Positions 56,606 through 64,000 of a stretch of DNA of 64,000 nucleotides are shown here, piece after piece. The DNA comes from Sulfurimicrobium sp963779055 (GTDB lineage Bacteria; Pseudomonadota; Gammaproteobacteria; Burkholderiales; Sulfuricellaceae). The notes under the pieces were generated by a model. It was not told the DNA's origin, did not search any database, and saw nothing but the letters and a program-made list of their open reading frames with translations. The position numbers and the translations under genes were made by a program. The stretch spans positions 62,001 to 126,000 of the forward strand of contig CAVZWN010000002.1 in assembly GCA_963779055.1 (NCBI GenBank), in the 5' to 3' direction. Within the stretch, counting starts at the first letter, position 1. Every line of letters starts with the position of its first letter.

Positions 56606-58444
56606 ATGAATGCCAGTTCCGAATTTATAAGCCAGTCCGCCCGTGTCGATGAGGCGGCGGTGCAGCCTTTGCCCAATTCACGCAAGGTCTATGTCACCGG
56701 ATCGCGCCCGGATATCCGTGTGCCGATGCGTGAGATCAGCCAGTCCGAGACCCCGGCAAATTTTGGCGCGGAAAAAAACCCGCCAATTTTTGTTTATGAC
56801 ACCTCCGGGCCGTACACTGATCCGGCAGCAAAAATTGATATTCGCACCGGCCTGGATTCGGTGCGCGGCGCCTGGATCGAGGAACGCGGCGATACTGAGC
56901 CGCTGACCGGGCTGACTTCAGAGTTCGGCCGCCAGCGCCTGAACGACCCCAAGCTGGCGGAGCTGCGCTTCAATCTCCAGCGTCAGCCGCGTAAGGCGAA
57001 GGCCGGCATGAACGTGACGCAGATGCATTATGCGAAGCAGGGCATCATCACGCCAGAAATGGAATACATCGCGATTCGCGAGAACCAGCGGCGCGATGAG
57101 CTGGCGGAAATCTTCACGACCCAGCATCCCGGCGACAGTTTCGGCGCATCGATACCGTCCGTCATCACCCCGGAATTCGTGCGCGACGAAGTGGCGCGCG
57201 GACGGGCCATCATCCCGGCCAACATCAATCACCCGGAACTGGAGCCGATGATCATCGGGCGCAATTTCCTGGTCAAGATCAACGGCAATATCGGCAATTC
57301 CGCGCTGGCGTCCTCGATCCACGATGAAGTGGCAAAAATGACCTGGGGCATCCGCTGGGGTGCGGACACCATCATGGACCTGTCGACCGGCAAGAATATT
57401 CACGAAACGCGCGAGTGGATCCTGCGCAACAGCCCGGTGCCAATCGGCACCGTGCCTATTTACCAGGCGCTGGAAAAAGTCAACGGCAAGGCTGAGGACC
57501 TGACCTGGGAAATTTTCCGCGACACCCTGATCGAACAGGCGGAACAGGGCGTGGACTACTTCACCATCCATTCCGGCGTGCTGCTGCGCTATGTGCCGCT
57601 GACCGCCAGCCGCATGACCGGCATCGTGTCGCGCGGCGGCTCGATCATGGCCAAGTGGTGCCTGGCACACCACAAGGAAAATTTCCTCTATACGCATTTC
57701 GAGGATATCTGCGAGATCATGAAGTCCTATGACGTGGCCTTCAGTCTGGGCGATGGTCTCAGGCCCGGCTCGATCTACGACGCCAACGACGCGGCGCAGT
57801 TCGGCGAGCTGGAGACCCTGGGCGAGCTGACCCAGATTGCCTGGAAGCACGATATCCAGACCATGATCGAAGGCCCCGGCCACGTGCCCATGCACATGAT
57901 CAAGGTCAATATGGACAAGCAGCTCGAATGCTGCGGCGAGGCGCCGTTCTATACGCTCGGGCCCCTCACCACCGACATTGCTCCCGGCTATGACCACATC
58001 ACCTCCGGCATCGGCGCCGCCATGATCGGCTGGTACGGCTGCGCCATGCTGTGCTACGTCACGCCCAAGGAGCACCTCGGCCTGCCCGACAAGGACGACG
58101 TCAAGGAAGGCATCATCACCTACAAGATCGCCGCCCACGCCGCTGATCTGGCCAAGGGTCATCCCGGCGCACAGATCCGCGACAATGCGCTGTCCAAGGC
58201 GCGCTTCGAGTTCCGCTGGGATGACCAGTTCAATCTTGGCCTCGACCCCGACCGTGCGCGCTCGTTCCACGATGAAACCCTGCCCAAGGATTCCTCCAAG
58301 GTGGCGCACTTCTGTTCCATGTGCGGGCCGCATTTCTGCTCCATGAAAATCACCCAGGATGTGCGCGAATACGCCGAGAAGGGGATGCACGAGAAATCAG
58401 TGGAATTTGTGGCTACTGGCAGCCAGATTTACCACAAGAGCTGA
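56606..58444 (+). CDS. thiC: Phosphomethylpyrimidine synthase ThiC
   Basis: Radical-SAM enzyme of 612 residues converting aminoimidazole ribotide to the thiamine pyrimidine. The usual N-terminal domain (KVYVTGSRPDIRVPMREI) and barrel (AKQGIITPEMEYIAIREN, HSGVLLRYVPL) are complete. The cluster-binding C-terminus CSMCGPHFCSMKI has the CX2CX4C motif. It follows a TPP riboswitch and has GAGGAGTTTCC upstream. Confidence 0.98.
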   Translation: MNASSEFISQSARVDEAAVQPLPNSRKVYVTGSRPDIRVPMREISQSETPANFGAEKNPPIFVYDTSGPYTDPAAKIDIRTGLDSVRGAWIEERGDTEPLTGLTSEFGRQRLNDPKLAELRFNLQRQPRKAKAGMNVTQMHYAKQGIITPEMEYIAIRENQRRDELAEIFTTQHPGDSFGASIPSVITPEFVRDEVARGRAIIPANINHPELEPMIIGRNFLVKINGNIGNSALASSIHDEVAKMTWGIRWGADTIMDLSTGKNIHETREWILRNSPVPIGTVPIYQALEKVNGKAEDLTWEIFRDTLIEQAEQGVDYFTIHSGVLLRYVPLTASRMTGIVSRGGSIMAKWCLAHHKENFLYTHFEDICEIMKSYDVAFSLGDGLRPGSIYDANDAAQFGELETLGELTQIAWKHDIQTMIEGPGHVPMHMIKVNMDKQLECCGEAPFYTLGPLTTDIAPGYDHITSGIGAAMIGWYGCAMLCYVTPKEHLGLPDKDDVKEGIITYKIAAHAADLAKGHPGAQIRDNALSKARFEFRWDDQFNLGLDPDRARSFHDETLPKDSSKVAHFCSMCGPHFCSMKITQDVREYAEKGMHEKSVEFVATGSQIYHKS

Positions 58445-58457
58445 TTAAGGAAGTTTT

Positions 58458-59282
58458 TTGGACATCATTCTATTATGCAAGGCGCTCATTTTGGGCGTGG
58501 TCGAGGGTCTGACTGAGTTCCTGCCTATCTCCAGTACCGGACATCTGATCCTGGTCGGAGATCTGCTCGATTTCAACGATGACAAGGGCAAGCTGTTCGA
58601 GATTGTGATCCAGTCCGGAGCGATTCTGGCCGTGTGCTGGGAGTATCGGGCGCGCTTGTCGGCCGTTGCTCGCGGCCTGGGGCATGATGCCGGGGCGCGC
58701 CGTTTCGTTGCCAACCTGATCGTGGCATTTCTACCCGCTGCCATACTGGGCCTGCTGTTTGCAAAAGCGATCAAGGCGCATCTGTTCCACCCTGTTCCGG
58801 TAGCGCTGGCCTTCATCGTGGGTGGCGTATTGATCCTGTGGGCAGAGCGAAGACAGCATACGGTCCGTATTCAGGAAGTGGATGAGATGAATTGGCGAGA
58901 TGCGCTGAAAATTGGCCTGGCACAGTCGCTGGCACTGATACCGGGCACCTCGCGCTCGGGCGCGACGATTATCGGCGGACTGTTTTTCGGCTTGTCGCGC
59001 CGTGCGGCTACCGAGTTTTCCTTCTTCCTGGCCATTCCCACCCTGATTGCTGCGACACTGTATGATCTCTACAAACACCGCGACCTGTTGCAGGCGGATG
59101 ATCTGGGCATGTTTGCGGTGGGATTCGTAGCTTCCTTCATCAGCGCCTTTGTGGCGGTGAAGGGGTTGTTGCGTTTTATCTCCAGACACGACTTCTCGGT
59201 CTTTGCCTGGTACCGCATCGTGTTCGGCATAGTGGTGCTAGTAACAGCCTACACCGGCATCGTCACCTGGTCAGCCGCATAG
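58458..59282 (+). CDS. uppP: Undecaprenyl-diphosphatase UppP/BacA
   Basis: Integral-membrane phosphatase of 274 residues that recycles the lipid carrier of peptidoglycan synthesis. The active-site motifs GVVEGLTEFLPISSTGHLIL and LIPGTSRSGATIIGGL are conserved. The start is TTG at 58458 with AAGGAAG upstream. It begins 13 bases after thiC and may be co-transcribed. Confidence 0.95.
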   Translation: MDIILLCKALILGVVEGLTEFLPISSTGHLILVGDLLDFNDDKGKLFEIVIQSGAILAVCWEYRARLSAVARGLGHDAGARRFVANLIVAFLPAAILGLLFAKAIKAHLFHPVPVALAFIVGGVLILWAERRQHTVRIQEVDEMNWRDALKIGLAQSLALIPGTSRSGATIIGGLFFGLSRRAATEFSFFLAIPTLIAATLYDLYKHRDLLQADDLGMFAVGFVASFISAFVAVKGLLRFISRHDFSVFAWYRIVFGIVVLVTAYTGIVTWSAA

Positions 59283-59291
59283 CTTATGCAC

Positions 59292-59320
59292 TACCTCTCT
59301 CCACCGAAGTAGGGAGAGGT
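59292..59320. terminator. Hairpin between convergent uppP and chemosensory kinase genes
   Basis: ACCTCTCTCC and GGGAGAGGT form a stem of about nine pairs. It has no T tract. It lies midway between the two stop codons and may end both transcripts. Confidence 0.4.
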
Positions 59321-59325
59321 CGTGA

Positions 59326-62300
59326 TTAGTGCAAATTGCCTTTGACGAAACCCGAAATATACCCCAGCAGTTCTTCTTCCTGATACGGCTTGCCCAGATA
59401 CACATTGACCCCCAGTTCCTGCGCGTAGTTGCGGTGCTTCTCCGCCGTGCGTGAGGTGATCATGATGATCGGGATGTTTGCGGTCTTGGCGTTGCCGCGT
59501 ATGTTCTTGGTCAGTTCGAAGCCGTCCATGCGCGGCATTTCGATATCCACCAACATCACCTGAGGCGTAACGTCTTCCAGTGCCTGCAGCGCATCCACAC
59601 CATCCTTGGCGGTGACGACCTGGTAGCCCTCTCGTGTCAGCAGCTTGCTGGTGATCTTGCGTACAGTGAGCGAATCGTCCACGATCATGACAACCGGCGC
59701 GGTGGCAACGATCTGTTCTGCGGCAGGTGTCGCTGCCTGTTGCGCTATGAGGCCGGGGATATCGTGACGCTGGGCGAGTTGTACCGGGTTGAGAATCAGC
59801 ACCACCTTGCCGTTACCAAGTACCGTGGCGCCGGCGATTCCCGGAACGCGGGCCAGTTGCGGCCCGATGTTCTTGACCACGATTTCGCGGTTGCCGATCA
59901 GTTCGTCCACATGCACGGCAACTCGCTGGGCGCCGCTGTGAAGCAGCATGATGGTAGTGTAGCGCTGCACCGCCGGAACAGATTCCAGGTCATCCAGCAA
60001 GCGCGGAAAATAATACAGCGGGTAGTTGTGCCCCTGCCACAGAACTTCCTGCTTCTGGTACACGTCCGCCAAAGCATCGGCCTTCAGTTCCTGCACCTGA
60101 TCCACCATGGTTGAAGGTAGCGCGTAGACGGTGTTCCCGCTGCGGACCAGTACAGCCTGGGTAACTGCCAGCGTGAGCGGCAGGTAAATGCTGAAAGTCG
60201 TGCCCTTGCCAGCTTCAGAAGAGGCTTCAACACGGCCGCCAAGCGTGGCGATTTCATTACGCACAACATCCATGCCGATACCGCGGCCGGAAACCTGGGT
60301 GATTTCCGCGGCGGTGGAAAAGCCCTGGGCAAAAATCAGCTCCACTAACTGGGACGGTGTTGCTTCTGCATCCGTAGCCAGCAGGCCCTGCTCCACAGCC
60401 TTGGCGCGAATTCTGTCCAGGTCGATACCACGCCCGTCATCGCTCAGGGTAATCAGGATTTCGTTGCCTTCCTGGCGCGCCTGAAGCTCGATGGCACCGG
60501 CCTCCGGCTTGCCTGCTGCAAGGCGCTGGTCCTGCTTTTCAAGTCCATGGTCAATGGCGTTGCGCAGCAGATGCTCGAATGGAGCGGTCATCTTCTCCAA
60601 CACGCTGCGATCCAGTTCCACCTGTTCACCGATGATGTCCAGACTGGCGCGTTTGCTCAGTTCTTTCGAGGTCTGGCGCACGATACGGTAAAGCCGTTCA
60701 GAGAGGCTGCCAAAAGGAACCATGCGGGTGCGCAGGAGTTCCTGCTGCAGTTCCTTGGTCATGCGCGACTGGGCCAGCAGGGCGGCTTCGGTTTCATCCA
60801 GGTTCTTGAGCAGGTTGTGCTGCACGCTGGCGACGTCGTTAACACTCTCCGCCATCATGCGTGTGACTTCCTGCAAGCGGGTAAAGCGGTCAAACTCCAG
60901 CGGGTCGAAGTCGGCGTTGCTTTCCTTGGCATGGGAAAGTTGCGACTGCATCTGGCTTTCGGCCTGAATCTCGATTTCGCGCAACTGGCTACGCAGGCGG
61001 TTAATACTTTCAGTAAGGTCGAACAGCGAACGCTTGAAACTCTGCATTTCCCCCTCGATGCGGGAGCGTGCAATACTGACTTCGCCAGCCTCGTTCACCA
61101 GCCGGTCAACCACATCTGCGCGCACCCGCAGCATGGCCTTGACCGCTGCTTCGGGTTCTGCCGCAAGTGCCGCAGCCACCGTGGCGGTTCTTATGGCAGG
61201 CGTAATTTCGGCTGTGGATGGAGCGGCGATGGCTTCCTGTTCGGTACCGTGACGCAGATGATCAAGCACATCGCCCATGCGGTCGAATTCGTTATCCAGC
61301 GTATCGAATAGATCTGGCGGCAGGTGACCGGATTCAACAGCGGCGAGAACCTGCGTTTCCATGTTGTGGGTCAGCTCACCCAGACGCATGGCACCTGCCA
61401 TTCGGGCGCTACCCTTGATGGTATGCAATGCGCGCTGCAGGTTGTTCGAAGCCTGGCTGTCCGATGTGTTGGTGCGCCACGCGCGCAGCTCGGTGCCGAC
61501 GAGCGGGAACAGATCTTCGGCCTCTTCGAGGAAGATGGGCAACAGGTCCGCGTCAATATCGTCACGGATGGCGCGACGTTCCGGGCCTGTTTTGGCAGGG
61601 GCCGGGGGGGCTTCGTGCCGGACCGATGGGACACTGAGCGGCGCGACTTCCTGAGCCTGCGGGGGTGATATGACTGCCTCATTCGCTGCGGCCGGTGAGG
61701 CTGGAACGCGCGCTGCCTGAGTTTTCTTCAGTACAGCCTGCAGGGAGCGGATCAGTTGCTTGGCAGGTTTGGGTTCCTTCTTGTCTCGAATGGTATCGGA
61801 CATTCTATGCAGCGCGGCAATGCTGTCGCCCATGAGCTTGATCTGCTTGTCGGTCAGTGGCGCCGGATGCTGCAGCAGCTCAAGCAGCCATAGCTCCAGC
61901 GGTGAGCCGAGATCGGCAATTACGGGAAAGCCAACCGTGCGGGAGATACCGCATAAAGTGTGTGCCGCGCGCATGAAATCGTGTTGTACAGGCGTTTCAG
62001 GATGCCGCCGGAGAAAATCGAAATGGTTTTGCAGCGTGGAGAGATGCTGTCCAGATTCGTAGATAAAAATATTGTACAGGGCGAGGGGCAAACTGACCGA
62101 CCCGACCAGGACTTCGCTTTCCTCTGTATTTTCTTCTGTGTTTTCCTCGGTGACGCTGGAAGAAGGGGACTGTTCAAGAGCTTCCGTTGCGGCTAGCGGC
62201 GCTTCGGGCGCGCTCGGCTCCGTGATGGAGGGAACCGGCTCCGGTTCGGCCTCGGAAATAGGCGTTTCAGGGGGAGTCTCTTCCTCCTCTGTCTCAAATG

Positions 62301-64000
62301 ATGCCTCTGCGTTGCCGAGTTCGATGCTTTCCTGTGTTTCAATGGCCCGTTCAGGTACGGCTTGCAGTTGTACAACTGGAGAATCTTCCTCCTCGCCGCC
62401 TTCCATCTCCGTTTCGGCCTGTTCCATGGGTGGCTCTACAACGGTCATGGATTCTTCTGCCGGCGATTCGAAGACTGAAGCCTCGATTTCCAGCGCTTCC
62501 GTTTCTGCTTCTCCAACGGGGAGAGAGGAGGCAATTATTTCTTCAACGAACTCTGGCTCCGTAGCGCCAGGAGTTTCCTGTATTGCGTCAGCTGACGCAA
62601 TCACGGTTTCTTCAGCGCTTTCCTCCGCTGGCTCGGAAATCGCCTCCTCTTCCTTCATTATTACTGGGGCAGTTTCTGTCTTAGCAGCTGTTTCAGTGGA
62701 CGAGAAAGTAGCCGCGCCTGTTCTAAGACGCTCGGCCTCAGCCAGCAGATCATCCGCCTGCACCTTGACTGCGCCATCGGTTTTGAGCCCGGCAACCCAG
62801 CTGTTGAAGTGTTCGTAGGCCTGCCCGAGCAGGGCAAGCAGTTCCGGCGTAGCATTTTTTTCATCCTGCAACCATTTGTTCATCACCTGCTCGATGGCCC
62901 AGGCGACCTCGCCGAGGTCCCAGAGTCCGACCATGCGGCCACTGCCTTTGAGGGTATGAAAACTGCGGCGCAGCGTGGTCAGGGCTTCCTTATTGCCGGG
63001 TTGTTCTTGGCAGATGACCAGGTTTTCGTTTACCGTACCGAGGACTTCGTCAGCCTCTTCGAGGAAGATCTCGAGCATTTCAGCATCGACTGTCTCATCC
63101 GTTTCCTGTGCAAGGCGGGCGGTCTCGGCAGATGGTGCTGCGACAGTCATCTTGGGTTCGGCCAGTGCAGCAGCAGCTTCTGCCAGCTCGGCAGTAGGTG
63201 CAGCGGCCTCTTCCAGCAAACGCTTGAATTCTGCTGCCCGTGATTTTAATGCCGTGTCGGCCACCAGGTCTGCATCTTGCTGCAAGCTGGCGAGTTGCTG
63301 GCGCAGCTCATTTCTCGCCTGTTCGTCCCCCGGATTTTGCTGCCACTGATCAAGCAGGGTCTGTACGTATTGTATCTGGCCGCCCAGTCCGGCTTCAACG
63401 GACACATGATCATCCTCACTCTCGGCAGATAAATGTTCGGGGTGCGGCGCAGTTGCCACATCCGTTGCATTTTCTTCCGGCTCAGGTTCTGCTGTCACTG
63501 CGGTAGGCTCGGCCTCGGGTTTGAGACGGGCCATCGCTTCATCGATGATCTGTACCGCGTCAGTACGGCCACGCTGGATGGACTCGACGTAAAAACCGAG
63601 ACTGCTCAGACCTTCCGCAACCTGCTCCAGCTGCACCTGCTCGGGTTCATAGCCAGGCTGGGAAAAACCATTGATCAGGCTTTCGCATTCACCCAGCAAT
63701 TTGACGGCGGGTTCCAGTTCGAGGATTTTCAGGGCGCCATAAACCTGCTTCAGGAAAGGTTGCAGGCCGGGCAAATCGTCACGCCGGGAAGTGTCGCGGA
63801 AGAAACTATCCAGTACCTGTTCGATATGCTGAAGGTTGGACTGTATTTCCTGGCCGACCTGGGCCAGCAGCAGTTTTTCCTGTGCCTGGCGAGAAATTTC
63901 GTCAAGCAGCGGAATGTCTGCAATTTCCACTTCATCCAGAGTCCCCTGCAGGCTTGCTTGCAGGCGCCTGGTCTGGATGTCGGACTGGCGGCTGAATTCA
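59326..64000 (-). CDS. ChpA/PilL-type hybrid CheA histidine kinase, 5' end outside the window
   Basis: At least 1557 residues; the frame stays open to the window edge, so the true start lies beyond 64000. From the visible N-terminus: helical repeats, an Hpt domain with His in RSFHTLKGSGRMV, then an acidic Glu/Ala-rich linker of over 200 residues. Next come a degenerate Hpt-like segment (RAAHTLCGISRTV), where Cys replaces Lys, and a third Hpt (ALHTIKGSARMAG). CheA dimerisation, the ATPase (LLRNAIDHGLE, LSDDGRGIDLD, SGRGIGMDVVRN), a CheW domain and a C-terminal receiver (VMIVDDSLTVRKI, MLVDIEMPRMDG) follow. Such kinases run the Chp system controlling type IV pili and cAMP. Partner genes would be upstream, outside the window. 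Confidence 0.92.
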   Translation of the reverse strand, partial: EFSRQSDIQTRRLQASLQGTLDEVEIADIPLLDEISRQAQEKLLLAQVGQEIQSNLQHIEQVLDSFFRDTSRRDDLPGLQPFLKQVYGALKILELEPAVKLLGECESLINGFSQPGYEPEQVQLEQVAEGLSSLGFYVESIQRGRTDAVQIIDEAMARLKPEAEPTAVTAEPEPEENATDVATAPHPEHLSAESEDDHVSVEAGLGGQIQYVQTLLDQWQQNPGDEQARNELRQQLASLQQDADLVADTALKSRAAEFKRLLEEAAAPTAELAEAAAALAEPKMTVAAPSAETARLAQETDETVDAEMLEIFLEEADEVLGTVNENLVICQEQPGNKEALTTLRRSFHTLKGSGRMVGLWDLGEVAWAIEQVMNKWLQDEKNATPELLALLGQAYEHFNSWVAGLKTDGAVKVQADDLLAEAERLRTGAATFSSTETAAKTETAPVIMKEEEAISEPAEESAEETVIASADAIQETPGATEPEFVEEIIASSLPVGEAETEALEIEASVFESPAEESMTVVEPPMEQAETEMEGGEEEDSPVVQLQAVPERAIETQESIELGNAEASFETEEEETPPETPISEAEPEPVPSITEPSAPEAPLAATEALEQSPSSSVTEENTEENTEESEVLVGSVSLPLALYNIFIYESGQHLSTLQNHFDFLRRHPETPVQHDFMRAAHTLCGISRTVGFPVIADLGSPLELWLLELLQHPAPLTDKQIKLMGDSIAALHRMSDTIRDKKEPKPAKQLIRSLQAVLKKTQAARVPASPAAANEAVISPPQAQEVAPLSVPSVRHEAPPAPAKTGPERRAIRDDIDADLLPIFLEEAEDLFPLVGTELRAWRTNTSDSQASNNLQRALHTIKGSARMAGAMRLGELTHNMETQVLAAVESGHLPPDLFDTLDNEFDRMGDVLDHLRHGTEQEAIAAPSTAEITPAIRTATVAAALAAEPEAAVKAMLRVRADVVDRLVNEAGEVSIARSRIEGEMQSFKRSLFDLTESINRLRSQLREIEIQAESQMQSQLSHAKESNADFDPLEFDRFTRLQEVTRMMAESVNDVASVQHNLLKNLDETEAALLAQSRMTKELQQELLRTRMVPFGSLSERLYRIVRQTSKELSKRASLDIIGEQVELDRSVLEKMTAPFEHLLRNAIDHGLEKQDQRLAAGKPEAGAIELQARQEGNEILITLSDDGRGIDLDRIRAKAVEQGLLATDAEATPSQLVELIFAQGFSTAAEITQVSGRGIGMDVVRNEIATLGGRVEASSEAGKGTTFSIYLPLTLAVTQAVLVRSGNTVYALPSTMVDQVQELKADALADVYQKQEVLWQGHNYPLYYFPRLLDDLESVPAVQRYTTIMLLHSGAQRVAVHVDELIGNREIVVKNIGPQLARVPGIAGATVLGNGKVVLILNPVQLAQRHDIPGLIAQQAATPAAEQIVATAPVVMIVDDSLTVRKITSKLLTREGYQVVTAKDGVDALQALEDVTPQVMLVDIEMPRMDGFELTKNIRGNAKTANIPIIMITSRTAEKHRNYAQELGVNVYLGKPYQEEELLGYISGFVKGNLH

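Noticed and set aside
59326..63930. Complete chemosensory kinase gene starting at a GTG at 63930
   Set aside because: The frame continues unbroken and protein-like (SRQSDIQTRRLQASLQGT) to the window edge, so the gene is cut rather than complete.

Overview
The window reads as a chromosomal segment of a betaproteobacterium, most likely of the Nitrosomonadales (Sulfuricella/Gallionella-like). The grounds are gene content and order: pcm-rhodanese-tolC next to waaCA, an LpoA-YraN-GmhA-BON-RfaE2 run, a PhoPQ-type pair, an SAH riboswitch on ahcY, a ChpA-type chemosensory kinase, and GC-rich codon use. This placement is inference. There are about 60 genes and one structural RNA (rnpB). I saw no tRNA, rRNA, CRISPR array, transposase or integrase.

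Layout. 0.3-3.1 kb: a nitrogen-controlled block (TorF-type porin, glnK, amtB) with a sigma-54 promoter and an NtrC site. 3.1-5.2 kb: a seven-CXXCH cytochrome c between two small membrane proteins. 5.4-9.9 kb: ubiK, comM, a VIT1/CCC1-type carrier, a patatin-like lipoprotein and a rhodanese. 9.9-16.9 kb: metH, a VapBC-like pair and trpGDC. 16.9-17.4 kb: a large nested palindrome. 17.5-26.1 kb: a MerR unit, mtgA-aroE, a CDF exporter, NtrC/sigma-54-type glnA, rnpB, pyrC and rsmI. 26.1-31.0 kb: envelope and heptose genes, then a glycolate-oxidase-like FAD protein. 31-41.4 kb: mutarotase, glycine-zipper protein, DUF455 gene, Lon-like protease, a two-component system with a PepSY protein, oligopeptidase A and a gamma carbonic anhydrase. 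41.5-46.1 kb: tonB, then the SAM cycle metK-ahcY-metF, with a SAM-II-type riboswitch before metK and an SAH riboswitch before ahcY. 46.1-50 kb: an accessory strip of toxin-antitoxin genes and remnants, a heptamer tandem repeat and a frameshifted porin. 50-56.4 kb: sugar epimerase, glycosyltransferases, waaC, waaA, tolC, rhodanese and pcm. 56.5-64 kb: TPP riboswitch-thiC, uppP and a giant CheA-type hybrid kinase cut by the window edge.

Two themes stand out. First, several families of short palindromic repeats are scattered through the window. One copy lies in frame inside metH, others supply the 3' coding ends of the glycolate-oxidase-like gene and waaA, and one sits inside a copy of another family. 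Second, six genes (trpD, DUF455, sensor kinase, prlC, relE, porin) are broken by single-base indels, almost all +1, in otherwise well preserved frames. This points to sequence or assembly error for most of them, although relE also carries a nonsense codon.

Metabolically, metH, metK, ahcY and metF together make a full activated-methyl cycle under two RNA switches. The porin/glnK/amtB and glnA promoters form an Ntr regulon. gmhA, rfaE2, waaC and waaA give inner-core LPS heptose/Kdo synthesis.
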